Assembly (NCBI GenBank): GCA_013397795.1
Contig: VZTJ01002487.1
Location: 225,076-289,075 of the forward strand
Source: Orthonyx spaldingii
Lineage: Eukaryota > Chordata > Aves > Passeriformes > Orthonychidae
DNA: 64,000 nucleotides
Direction of reading: 5' to 3'
Positions 25,246 to 36,557 of this stretch are shown here, piece by piece. The position numbers and the translations under genes were made by a program. How positions within the stretch are numbered: the first letter of the stretch is position 1; each line of letters begins with the position of its first letter. The notes under the pieces were generated by a model that saw nothing but the letters and a program-made list of their open reading frames with translations, was not told where the DNA came from and did not search any database.

Positions 25246-27286
25246 CAGAATCAGACAAAAAGTGAAGCAGCATGTTAAGAGAGAAAGTCTGTACTCAAAA
25301 AGACCTGTCCGCAGTAAAAGACAACAGGCAACATATTACAAAGTGCTGCTTTTAAAATTCTTTCTCTGTTTTTCTGCCCAGCCTCCTGAATTTATTCCAC
25401 AGTGAATTGTTTTATGTAAAACTAGGATGTTGGCAAAATCAGATATGTCTGAAGCTCTGTAACTAGGTTCAGCAGATCTGCTCAAAGAGGAAATGACTTA
25501 TCCTGCCTAAAACATGCTACATGAAGTGGACCAATTTTATGTCGGAGAAGAAAGGTTTAAGCCATCTGAATCTGTGTTTCACCTACTTCCAACACTTCTG
25601 AGTATATTAAAATATTAATAAAGTGTTACATTTAGTTTCGTTTTTGATATGAACCTACCCCACTGGTATGAAATTTGAACCTCAGAAGGCAAAATGAATT
25701 AGATATCACATGCACAAGGATTTACCAGCAGGAGCTAAGGAAGCTTTATCAGCCAATAGTTTCCACATCATATGACACTGCTGTGGATAAATAGCCCATT
25801 TTCCTCACACTGAGGACATCCTTCCTGCATGGTGTAACTGGAGAAAATTAAGAATGGCAAATGCAGGCCAAGAGACAAGAATGACATTTTTACAGTAAGT
25901 TTCACAGTTCCTCAAAAGCTCTCCTAGGTGAAACAGAACTCCCCCAACGTGGGAACATAAACAAATAGAATTCTTCCTAGGAGAAACCTAACATGACCAC
26001 TTCACAGTAGTAACTAGGAAATCACAATTATAGACTCAAGTTTTGGTTGCATCCATTACTGGAAAAAAAATCACAGATAAGTAGTTCTTCCTAACGAAGA
26101 TCTAAACATGCAGATATAAAAAAGCTAGATGAATTTAATTTGGAAGTAATAAAACTGGGCACTTCATAACCTTCTCAATATTTCTTAAAATAATGATAAA
26201 GGTTTTTTTTAAAGATGTCATCATCCATTTGGCCTTCAGTGTCCATTTGTAAGGTAAAACTGAACTGCAGTTCACTGTTACATGAAATTTTTTATGGGAC
26301 AATCACTGATTCTACAATGAAGTAAAAAATAATTTCAACATTTATTTCAACAGTCACAACAGAATTTAATATTGCAGTCACATGAAAGAAAAGCACTACT
26401 TCACTTAAAAAAAAAACAGACCCCACTCATAAACCATGCACTTGACTAATCTCTTCTAAAGAATCAAACTGATGTCACAAGCTAAAAAACTTTGAGAAGA
26501 TTTTGCCTTTCTCATTTATAAATGCTGTGAGGAATCCTTGAGATTCCAAGGAGAGAAGTTTAGAACATCTATACCTGAAAAATATAGCTGCAGGCTAATT
26601 AACCATTTGCTGGCAAAGACAACAAAGTCAAGAGAATAACTATTACAGCAACCTAATTTAAAAGGAAAACCATATTATATATGCTCAATTTGAAAATGCT
26701 GCACTTTCCATTTTATAAGTCCTTAACAGTATGGGATCTAACACAGGAAAGAACCTTGCTTCCTAACAGAAGAGTAGAGTAATTGCGCAAGATTTCTGCA
26801 AATGTAGTAACACAATAAACATTACCACTATTAATATACATACATGTAAACAAACTAAAAGTAAACACACTGACGAAACAGCTCGAATAGCAAAAATTCT
26901 ACAATTCTTCAGAATGCTGCCTTCCTCCCTAAAGTTGAATAAAAAGATTCACCCTTTCTTATCCATGTAACATGCTTTCAAAATGAAGTTTAAAAAATTA
27001 CTGTACTATGACAGTAAAACACTTGGTATCTCCCATCATGACTTTACCAGAGTGTTCTTGCTTAAAAATGGCAAATGAGGAAGCAGACATAGCACTTACT
27101 GAACTCTACTTCCTGAATACTGTGTTCCTGCTCTTCTTTCAGAATAATACTTCCACTCTTTCTACCATCAGTGCTGAATATCTACGATCCTAGGCCTACA
27201 CGCTCTCTGCAGTAACCTGTAAAACCATTTGAATTCCATAGGAGTAGAAAAAGGTTCTCTCAGAAGTTAAACGATTTCAGACTCAC
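25246..27286. other. non-coding AT-rich stretch
   Basis: No exon or known repeat recognised. It lies directly downstream, on the minus strand, of the candidate donor site at 27281-27286 and would be the start of that gene's first intron. Confidence 0.55.
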
Positions 27287-27380
27287 CAATGTTGATTTCA
27301 CCTTTGCTTAGTGGCTTGTCTTCCCCCCCTAAAGGTTTTTTTTCTTTTTCATTTCCCTTTTTCAAAGGAAGCCAAGCCAT
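27287..27380 (-). CDS. candidate first coding exon of a minus-strand gene (possibly SLC44A5)
   Basis: On the minus strand an ATG in fair context (TCCATGG; A at 27380) opens a frame of 31 codons that runs without a break into G|GTGAGT at 27281-27286, a consensus donor; the exon ends in phase 1. An in-frame TGA lies 18 bases upstream of the ATG, so the start is not an accident of a longer frame. The peptide begins MAWLPLKKGNEKEKK and ends KPLSKGEINI; it is lysine-rich and has no membrane segment. It sits just inside the transcribed side of the 27.75-29.06 kb CpG island. SLC44A5 is the conserved head-to-head neighbour of ACADM in vertebrates, and SLC44 proteins start with a short hydrophilic segment, so I infer its N-terminus. 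I could not find the expected second exon (the DP.FKGP motif of the family) in 1-27286, so the first intron would exceed 27 kb. Confidence 0.42.
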
Positions 27381-27915
27381 GGATTTTTCCTTTAGTCAGA
27401 TCAAGGTTCAGACAACGGCAGTGAGTTAAAAACCAGATTTTTCCAAGGTGTAAACATGTCACACCGCATGCCTGTGGTACCGAGGCAAAGGCTGCTTTAC
27501 CAAGCCACGTTTACCCTTTTCTGTAACTCGGCTCATTGCTGGAGGCCTTCAGGGCTCCCGGAGCAGCAGACTTGTTCTAAGGAGGTTTGCTCATTCTGCA
27601 CGTTTGTTTTGCCATCGAAATCTCGCGCACGCTGGAAGAGGAAATCGGCTTTGTAGCGACACCTTCAAACATGCTAAGCAGCTTGGCAAACACCGCTTCC
27701 CCTATTGCAAATACATCGCCTTCCAAGGAGCAATTAGAGCAGAGCTCAACCAACCAGGTGAAGTTCTGCCCCCGGTGACCTTCCCGCGGCGCCGGCTGGC
27801 AGCGGGAGCTCCCAAACCCCAGCAGCCCACAGGTACCACGGCTCAGCGGGCTCCGCACACGGCTCCGGGCCCCCCACGGCCCCCGACCCCGCAGAGCGCC
27901 TCAGGCATCCCACAG

Positions 27916-27955
27916 TCGGCTCGGCTCGGCTCGGCTCGGCTCGGCTCGGCCCGGC
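27916..27955. repeat. (GGCTC)n pentanucleotide repeat
   Basis: About seven tandem TCGGC/GGCTC pentamers inside the CpG island, the last one altered to CCGGC. It is a CpG-bearing microsatellite and probably variable in length. Confidence 0.95.
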
Positions 27956-28273
27956 CCCTCTCTGCCCCAGAACGCGGACAAAGCGGCCACAACGCACCTG
28001 CTCCCGCGGCGGGGACGGCGGCGGAAGCTCTAGGTCTGCCCGCCCCCATCTCTGCGCCCATCGGCTCCTTCCCTTAACCGATCGTCCTGCTTCCTCCAGG
28101 CCGGGCAGGTGCTCCGGCGTCCCGGGGTCTACCTCCGACACGGGGGACCCCGCGCCCATCGCGCCCCCACATTCGCCATGGGAAACAAACTCCGTCTGCC
28201 TCTGGCCGCCGCTGCCCGCCGGGCGGATCCGCGCTGTAAACAGGCCGGAGGGCAATACAGGCACCGGCCACCC

Positions 28274-28337
28274 NNNNNNNNNNNNNNNNNNNNNNNNNNN
28301 NNNNNNNNNNNNNNNNNNNNNNNNNNNNNNNNNNNNN
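28274..28337. other. assembly gap (64 N)
   Basis: A run of 64 undetermined bases in the GC-rich core of the CpG island. The true missing length is unknown. Confidence 1.
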
Positions 28338-29060
28338 GAGGCTTCGCCCTTCCTCGCCATCGTCTCCCGGTGCCCTCCGCGCCGGCACTGCCGGGACTCA
28401 GCCAGGGGCCCGGCGCCTCCGCCCACCGCCTCAGCGCGTTCTTTGTTGCCGTGAAGGCATGAGAAGTGGCGGCGGCCGGGCAACCTCCCGCTCCGCTCTG
28501 CCGCGGCCGCCCGCAGCACTACGCGCCCACCCTCCCGTCCTGCCGGCTCCGCGGCGACGCCTGCGCCGACCCGCGGGGGCGGTGCCGGTGCCCGGGCCGC
28601 GGGGAGGGGGTGCGGGCGGAGCGGCCGCGCCGAGGGCCGGCGAGGGGCGCCGGGGACGGGCCGCGCGTCGCCAACTTCGTTTGGGCCCGGCAGCAACTTC
28701 GGCATCCAGCGAGCGCGGGGCCGGACCCGGCGGGGCCGTACCTAGCAGGGCGGTTTCCATCCTGCCGCACCAACTGCCGCTGCACGAAGCCGGGTGCGCT
28801 GCCCGTCCGTGCCCCATTGCCCGGAGGTGTCGCCGCCGGTGGGAAGCGGCCGGCCAGCCCTGAAGCCGCTCGCCGCGCGCCCGGCCCCCGCCGGGAAGCG
28901 CCTCCCTTGGCGGAGCTGTCCGACCGCCCGTGCTGAGCGCCACCCGTGCTGGGCGCCGGGCCGGCCGGGCCGCGCGCGAGCAGCGCTCTCGAGCCCAGCA
29001 GCCGGCGGAGGGCGAAGAGCTCTTGGGTGCTAACCGACAGCCGTGCGTCTGTCTCCCGAT

Positions 29061-30929
29061 GGGCCAAGTGTGTTGGTTCTGGGTTGGGGCATTTTCATGA
29101 TTCAGTCAAAAAACATTCTCAGTACTGAGAAATACAGGTTTCTGGCCATAAACTTTCCTTCAGCTGACATCCTCCTCCCTGTATTTTATCTGAATGGGGC
29201 AACGGCCGCTTACGAGCAATTAGTCTGATTGCTGAGATTCTTTTACAGTCGTGACAACACAAATCATCACGACAGCAAAAGGCCACTATATGCAGATGTC
29301 GTGATGCTATAAATGTGTTGCCACTAAGTCCAACACACAGAATATTTTGTACGAGAAAACATTTAAAACAACAGGAGTGTACCTGTAAGCCATTACCTAC
29401 ATTTTCAGACATGAGCTTTAGAGGAAAAGTTACTTTCCAAGGCTTGCAAATAAAGGTACCCTTTCAAAAACTGGCTTAAGACCTCAAAAGCACATGGCTC
29501 ATTTATTTATGAGTAAATTAATGCCCATAGACCATGGAAGTTGTGCTATGCTTGTATTGAAATGTAAACCAATCATTTGTGCATTAGTGAGGGTACCTTC
29601 CTCTTACATGGTCTATGCATCATCAGGTCTTTTAGAGCCAGCTGCCTTGGCTAGTTTCAAGAAAACTAAATCAGGCATATGTACCACCTTATCCATCCTC
29701 ACAGAGGTCTCAGTTCAGGCCAATTGCTCCAATAATTACTGAATTTCACATATGTAGTTTTGTCTGCTAGTAGTGGAAATACTGGGGAGAGTCATTCCTC
29801 CCCACACACACACATATTGAATTGTTAGAATTTATACTTTTAAATATTAGATTTTCAAATGAGTACTTGCTTCCTTCAGTCATCCCATTTCATCAGAGTA
29901 TTACCTGGGCAGCAGCTTATGATTCTGTGCACTGCTTGTGGTCTACAAATTTAATGAGAATTCTTTCTTAACCTAGTTCCCCTAACCTCTAGGCCACTCA
30001 CCTAGCCTAGCTACCCAAATGCCTGTTTGTGTTCCAGGAAATGCACCTCAAGTAAATACCTGATGGGGAAAAGGGTTGACATACTTTGCTATCTAAGAAG
30101 AAATCCTTATTTCATCTCAGTGATGTTGACTAGGAGAGCAATTCAGATAATCTCACCTACAGAAGAAAGAGCTTCTTGTCTAAGTCAAAAGACTGAGTCA
30201 AACATGAGAAAAGTAGTGTAAGACAGCTTTGTAAGAAGGAAGGAGGTGTATCAATGTCTTCTGGCTCATTCTCATAGGGCATGGCAACCTAAACATAGCA
30301 GGGCATGACCAGATTTGATAGTCAAAGCTTAAGTAGCATTCTTGAGGAAGCTTCGGTATTATTCTACAGCTCAGTGTTCTTCTGTTCCCCTTGTGCAGAG
30401 GAATGTATCTATATAGCATACCTTCGAGAATGAATATTGGAATCTCAACAATAAAAAACATAGGAAATAGTATAGCCTGTTCTAAAAATAAATATATATT
30501 ATATATAAGTATCACATATTATATACATAATATATATAATACACAGCATATACAGTGTCTATATTGTGTCTCTACTATACAGTTTGTATAATATAGTATT
30601 TATATTCTCCAGAAGTAACTTTTGATTTGGTTCTATCAGAACCAAGTAATAATAACTTAAAAATACACTAAAATAAAAGAGAAAACTTGCTAAAAATAAC
30701 TCAGTGATAGAAGAGTGCTAAAAACTACAAGACAGCTATTCAGATAGAAGGCTATGTAAGGAGACCACTTTGAGACACAGTAGATCATATTTGTAGAATC
30801 ATGTTTCTCCAAAAGGTCTGAGAAATAGCAGAAGGAAGTCAGCAGGACTGGATAGAATGAAAAGGACAGTATCTACAAACACGGAGGAATATTCCTATAT
30901 TCCTATAACCCATCAAAATAGGGAACAGT
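29061..30929. other. non-coding AT-rich stretch
   Basis: No gene recognised. It includes an AT-rich palindromic tract (30485-30610). Confidence 0.55.
30485..30610. repeat. AT-rich palindromic low-complexity tract
   Basis: Mostly TATAT and ATAATAT words (TATATATTATATATAAG and similar) with short internal palindromes. No coding content. Confidence 0.75.
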
Positions 30930-31492
30930 TGTGTTTGAGTAAATTATAAAGGATCACAAAATTTGGCACGTTAAGTGCCAAAGAACAGTAAGGCAGGCCA
31001 AAAAAGAGTTTGAACATTAATTTGCAAAAGGTATGGATGCTAAAAAGAATCCTTTTTCTAAAGGCCAAGAGGAGGAAGAAAGTATGTAGAGTTAATATGA
31101 TATTTTCCTTAAGCCTCCTATGCACATATAGACTTGAAGGTGATAAACATTTTCACAATTTTTGAAAATACTTCTGATGAAAATTCATAAAACTGCAGAC
31201 CTTGCCTCTGCATGTTGCAAGTAGTGAAAACTACATCATGCAGACAGATTTGGAATATGTGATATATTGGAAAGTATAATTTTTGTACGGAGAGGTCAAG
31301 GCTCAGAGAATTACTGAAGACTTTCCAAGGAGCCAGCAGACACGAAAATGAGGAAATACAGCTGATTTTCAAGTTATTTGGATTTCTGAAAACATCCCAC
31401 AAGGTTCCTCATGAAAAAGTTTTATTTAAAACAAGCCATCATAGAGGGAAAGGTCCTGTTATGGCTAAAATTGTTAAAGGGTGTTACAAGGG
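30930..31492 (+). mobile_element. old CR1-like LINE, 5' piece
   Basis: A diverged plus-strand CR1-type reverse transcriptase region. Recognisable words are AGTAAGGCAGGCCAAAAAAG (30989-31008), CATCCCACAAGGTTCCTCATG (31393-31413) and AAGGTCCTGTTATGG (31450-31464), which occur in this order in CR1 elements. Stops and indels are everywhere, so it is an ancient relic. The match breaks off near 31492 and resumes at about 32930. Confidence 0.7.
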
Positions 31493-32929
31493 TCTGTAAT
31501 TTCTTGCAGCTCCAGGACCCCTCCTGTCCTGCCCAGCCTCTAGGGCCCAGGCTGATGCCTGGGGACACAGGGTGCCTGCCAGGCAGAGTGATGTGGCTGC
31601 TGCAGCCTCCCTGTTTGTCATGCCACAGATAAGGCACAGTCTTCAACAGCACCTACATGCAGGGCTCACCATCAGCTCCAGCACAGAGCACACGCACCAT
31701 GTCCTCTCCTCCTCTTGGGCTGGCAGAGACAAAAGCTCACTGGTGCAGGCACACACAGGACTCCCTGGATGCCCAAGCACATTCACCCAGTACCCCTGCC
31801 CAGATCCCAGCCTTCTTACCTGCCTCAGGAGCACCTCTTTCCAGGCTGGTTCAGCTTGATGCTTGCTGCAAACATAATGCACTCACACATCCCACAGGCA
31901 CTGCACACTCACAGGTTGCCATGGATGACAGGATGGATCCCTGCCTGTCTGATGACCCAATGTCTCCTATTCATTGGCAAGTCCAGCTGGAAATTCGCCA
32001 GGAAATGAGACACGCACACCCACCACAGGGAAAACACTGGCCCACTCAGCATTCAGCACCACACACATAAACTGTGACGTGTGATCACACTCCAGCTACT
32101 GGTGCTGAACCCCTCACTCATCTCACCCATGCCAGTCCCTCCCAGTAGAAGATTTTCAGGACATGCACTGTTTCCACCTCAGCACCTGGTAGCTAAGACC
32201 TCCAACCACTCCAGTAGCAGATAATGACACCTCCCCAACACCAGCAGCACTAGTGGGCACTCACATTCCCAAATGTAACCTTGGTACCAAATCCACTCAC
32301 TGACGACCCTCAGTCGCTGCCACTTCATCATTACAACACACATACACATGGGATAGTGAAATTGGGCTCAGTCAGACAAGTGTACTTACTGCCCTTTTAA
32401 CATGATTGGTCCATTTAATACACCATTCTTTACTTTCTCCTTGGTTCCTCCAGATGCCCTTTCCCTGCACATTCCTTCATTAGTTTGAATAGCTTCACAG
32501 ATCCATTTCCAACATTATGGACCCTCGGGTTTGCATCTTATCAGGTGCAAAGTCCCCATCTGCCTGCAGTTTATTGAGAGGCAGTTTGTTTCTTGTTTTT
32601 GTGACTGTTATCTTTGACTGTCAAGTTTGTGTCTCCATATTTTGTTTATGGCTTTCCACCTTTTCTTGTTATCTCACTTGACAAGACCTTTGATCAGATA
32701 ATCGTACGGAAATAAACATTCCTCATCAGTTAGTATGACTGTCAGATTTGTCTCATCCCTGCCTCCCTTACCATTTGTCAGTCAAGCCACTGTCTCTTTA
32801 TGTACTTGTTTATGGCTTCCTCCTTTTCTTGTTCTCCATTTCTGCACTGAAAAGGTTCATGACCAGAAATCCTTAAAGAAGCACACATTTTCCTTTCACA
32901 TAACATTATGAAAAAGATTTTTTTTTAAT
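31493..32929. mobile_element. unidentified insertion of about 1.4 kb inside an old CR1 copy
   Basis: This segment interrupts the CR1 relic on either side and has a different composition: the left half is C-rich and about half GC, the right half T-rich. It contains a diverged internal duplication, with GTTTATGGCTT followed by CCTTTTCTTGTT in both 32641-32674 and 32808-32838. An AATAAA word lies at 32711. No coding frame is recognisable. The duplication and poly(A) word would suit an LTR or other retroelement relic, but I cannot name a family and see no convincing target-site duplication. Confidence 0.45.
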
Positions 32930-33560
32930 TTGAAGACTAACCAAAAATTTGTTAAACTGGTGGTGTCACCCGTGGAATCTCAAAGGCTTGTATGTTGGGA
33001 CTCTTGTTGTTCCAGATACTCATCAAAGATTTAAAAAAGGAGAGGCATACTGAAGTGGGAAAATTTGATGCAAATAGTTACGGGGCTGAAAGAATTTCAG
33101 ATAAGCTCAGGGCAAATAAAATATAAAATGACACAGACAAGGGGTACAGAGAAATAATTATATACAAAGACAAGCTCTGAGTTAACTATTACATCCCACA
33201 TCTTATCATAGATAATATATGAAAATTTTCACTTCAGTGTTCAGAGGTAGCAAAAAAAAGGGCAACAGAAAACAGCACAAAAAGAGAACAGAACTTATAC
33301 TCATCTTTTTGCAAGAATATGAGTGACTTTATGATTCTGATTTTTTGACACAAAACTAAGACATTGTAGAAAGAACTCAAAGATGATTATTCCACTTGGA
33401 AAAGAAATTGCTATGGGGATATCAAGACATTTTTCTATTAAATCTTTGACCCAGAGAGGATGACTGCCTCAAAGATTATTCAGTGCCTGTGTGAACTCAA
33501 GTAGTAGGGACCACAAACGAATTTAGCAGATGTCTGATTAAAAAGAAGCAAACTGAAGTG
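32930..33560 (+). mobile_element. old CR1-like LINE, 3' continuation
   Basis: Continues the relic from 30930-31492. The segment at 32958-33070 (GTGGTGTCACCCGTGGAATC, TTGGGACTCTTGTTGTTCC, CATCAAAGATTTAAAAAAGG, GAAGTGGGAAAATTTG) keeps the word order of the CR1 reverse transcriptase zone around the polymerase active site. It is highly mutated and not coding. Confidence 0.7.
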
Positions 33561-35743
33561 GTTCTCCATAGTGTAGAAACTAAGCTATAGTTCCCAACAC
33601 ATTCAAAAAGCAACCACTCAAGTTAATGGAAGAGACATCTGTGAAGCATTATTAAATACAAAGGCACCACCTCTAGCTCAGGAAACTTCTGAATGGAAAA
33701 AATTTTGGAGGACAGAAAAAATTTTGACCAAAAAAAAAAAAAAAAATCACAATGTTATTGGTAAATGCTCTGTTCTGGAACCATTTCCTGACCATTTGTC
33801 ATTGCACTGCCATAAACTGGATACTATGCCAGATGGATCTTTGGTTTGACCTAGTACAAGTCTTGTTACTTCCATGGCAAAATAAGTTTCAGTTATTCAT
33901 GTCGTATAGGGCCTCATTGTTTGTCACATGAATGTTAGATGAAAATCTCAATTGCCACCTTCTGGTGCTAACATTGTCAATCCCATTATTCTTCTTCCAG
34001 AACCTCCAACCCACGACTTCTCCCTTTCTTTACTTTTTCATTGCACTTGCCTCAACAGGGTTATAATCTCAGTTAGTGTTTCTAATCTCTACCTTATGCA
34101 ATTCAGCAACAAGCAACAGCTATAATATAACTGAATTATGTCCTTATAATGCAGGCATAAGTTCTGTCAGCTGTTATAGAAACTGAACTCTTGTAATTTA
34201 AGGCATGTTTTACTTTGTGTTTTGTCATTTGCTGCACTTACTAAAAATAATTATACACATTTTACTATAAAATTAGTGTCTACATTGTATCAATACACAT
34301 TAACATGGTTAGGTCCTTTTACACTATTAAATGTTAGCATTGGTATGGTCTTGCAGAGCCATAAATGCAGTTTTACAATATAAATGTTTATTAAAATCCC
34401 ATCCACTGTACTGTCACGGTTCTGCTTATGTGGTACCTCACCTTCAGTCAGTTTGGGCTGACAGAGTTGTGACTTCACTCTTCTGGGTTCTAACCTATAA
34501 GTGTTAAATTCATTTGAGAGAGATTAGTACAACTGGACTTTTATTAATATCCAATTGTACAAGGAGAAATGTACCAAACAATATATCTGGAGGATTTTTA
34601 GGCTGCTAAAGTGCCAGCTGAAGCATGTTTAGTACAAAAATGTCCTGGATGCTTCCTTTACACATGGCTAGGCCTACCTCCATTTCTTAATTATTAACTT
34701 GTTTATACTTCATGCAAGCAAAAGCCATGCTTGTCTGACTAAGCACTTGTTTCTTAAAGCAGTTAGTCCTGAAAAAGTCTCATCATACTTTAAAAAAAAA
34801 TTAGGACAGGTGATTTTTGCACTAAGGCGGGGTTCAAAAGTTATCTTCTGACCTTTCTACTGACTTTCTGTTTCTTCAGAAAGTCAATAGAGAGCAAAAC
34901 TATTACAGGATGCCACTGATTGTTTTTTATTTGTTCTCAAGCTCTGTATATCTGTCCCATCTCTTTCCTTACAGCTCCTGTTTGACAGTCACAAAAATGT
35001 AACCCAGTGTGGTTTTATGACATTATAGAAAAATATTTGATGTGTTTACATATAGTAGTTAAACAAAAAACTTTCAAGACTTAGAGCAGCTATGACTTTA
35101 TAATTAAAAAAGATTGAAAATTTGAAATGAAGTACTGTTTGTGATACCCAGGAATCAAACAATCTAAAAATATACTTGAAAATATTTTATTTCAAGAATG
35201 ACATTATCTTGATTTTAGATCATTCAGAGGTTTCCACATAGGTGGTTTTTTTTTTCCTTCCAATAAATTTATTGCTTTTAAAACCATTAAAAAGCAGGGG
35301 GGGAAAAACCTAAACACCCTCCCGAGACCCCCCAACTAAACTCCAAGACAGCCCAAGACAAACTACGAAAATCACAAAAGCTTGCAACAGAAGTTTAGAA
35401 AAAAATGTTGGGTTTAAGATGTTTTAAGTTACTATTGTATCACAGATCAAAGAAAAGCAAAACATAATTCTATTAAGAAGATGTTGCCATACTTGTTGCA
35501 TTGCACTACATCAAAAAGGGTTCTGTTTTATAGATCATTAATTCAGGACCTCCACACTAAGTTTTACTGTGTTTGTTTACTGCAGTAACTTCAGTAACTT
35601 TCAATACATAAATCACTGCAGAAAATTCAAGTTGCTTTCCATTTCTAAAATGAAAGTTCATTAACAAATGGTAAAATCCTGTAAAACACTTTAAATTACT
35701 AATAAAAAAATAACACTTCAGCCTAGAATACAGTTGCTAACTT
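33561..35743. other. non-coding AT-rich stretch
   Basis: No gene recognised. It holds a 17-base or longer A run at 33730-33746 and a perfect 9-bp inverted repeat, GACTTTCTG / CAGAAAGTC, with a 6-base loop at 34862-34885. Confidence 0.55.
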
Positions 35744-36165
35744 TGAGGGATAAACCTCCTGGTTCTGGCCAGGACAGGGTTAATTCTTTCAGTGGCCAGG
35801 AGGCACATGGCCAGGACCCAGAGGTTATTCTATACCACCTCATTGTTGGGGTGGAGGGAAGGGGCTGCTTCAGGTTGGGGTAGTCAGGATTAACGAGCAT
35901 TTTGCATGTGAATCACTCTCTCTCTTTTGCACACTTTGGTTATTATTGTTGTGGCTGTTACTGTTAATTTTTCTTATCTCATTGCTGTTTCCAGTAAACT
36001 GTTCTTATCTAAACCCATGATTTTTAACCTTTTGTGCCTCCAGTTCTCCTTTCTGGCCTGCCATAGGGGAGAGAGAGGGGAAGGGGAGGTGAGTGAGCAG
36101 CAGCATGGTTTGGAGAGTCTCAGTGGGAGCATTAAATCGGGGACTACCATTCCTAAACTACGACA
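35744..36165 (+). mobile_element. solo LTR, avian ERV-L type
   Basis: A plus-oriented LTR relic. It starts near TGAGGGATAAACC, soon followed by GGCCAGGACAGGGTTAATTC. It then has the typical avian ERV-L zone with GTTATTATTGTTG, GTAAACTGTTCTTATCTAAA and CCCATGATTTTT, and it ends CCTAAACTACGACA. The same word series is found in minus orientation in the LTR at 51228-51782. No internal viral genes are present. The left border is approximate because the first bases have diverged. Confidence 0.75.
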
Positions 36166-36432
36166 TTACAATAACTTCAAACAACCCTATATCTAACATC
36201 AGATAATACAATTTATACTTTTTAATGTTTAGTGGAGGAGCATGGAAAAATGTGGAATTTGCAGAAATGCAATTCAGAGATCAGATTATTAATTGACTGT
36301 ACAAACTCAGATTACGACTAAGCAGCGTCAAATCTTGTGCACATAATCCATTTAGCTTGCACCTGTAAGAATGTGTCTCCCTCCATGTTTTGTCATAGGA
36401 TTTATAGCCCTGCATACCCTGCCAAGAAACAG
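36166..36432. other. non-coding spacer between two LTR pieces
   Basis: AT-rich, with no recognisable gene or element. It is too short to be retroviral internal sequence with any surviving gene. Confidence 0.5.
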
Positions 36433-36557
36433 ATGCTAATTTCTTCTCTCCATCCTGCCACAGGGGGAGGGGAAGAGGGAGAGAGTGAGCGGCAGCCTAG
36501 TTTGGAGAGTCTCAGCATGAGTACTAAATTGGGGAATACCATTCCTAAACCATGACA
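36433..36557 (+). mobile_element. second ERV-L LTR 3' fragment
   Basis: Repeats the last part of the LTR at 35744-36165: a CTGCCAcAGGGGGAGGGGAAG-like segment, GTTTGGAGAGTCTCAG, then ACCATTCCTAAACCATGACA. It ends in CA like the first copy. Only about 125 bases are alignable by eye. It may be a deletion product of a second LTR or a tandem partial duplication. Confidence 0.7.

Larger units (their letters stand above)
27750..29060. promoter_or_regulatory. CpG island, likely promoter of the minus-strand gene
   Basis: About 1.3 kb of dense CpG with many GGGCGG/CCGCCC-type words and an assembly gap in the middle. Long open frames on both strands here are composition artefacts. The nearest coding signal is the minus-strand exon at 27287-27380, so the island most likely drives that gene leftwards. 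A CAG|GTGCGT-like donor on the minus strand near 27999 could end a non-coding first exon, but this is only one of several weak candidates. A plus-strand transcript towards 29 kb cannot be excluded. Confidence 0.75.

Noticed and set aside
1..27286. Second coding exon of a minus-strand SLC44A5 gene
   Set aside because: I searched by eye for the complement of the family's F-K-G-P motif zone and found none, so no further exon is claimed.
27746..28943. Long open frames on both strands (up to 319 codons) in the 28-kb CpG island
   Set aside because: They overlap on both strands, run across the N gap and are rich in Arg, Pro, Ala and Gly. This is expected from GC-rich DNA without stops, not from coding.
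34862..34885. Perfect 9-bp hairpin
   Set aside because: Short hairpins of this size occur by chance in 64 kb. No T-run or other context gives it a role.
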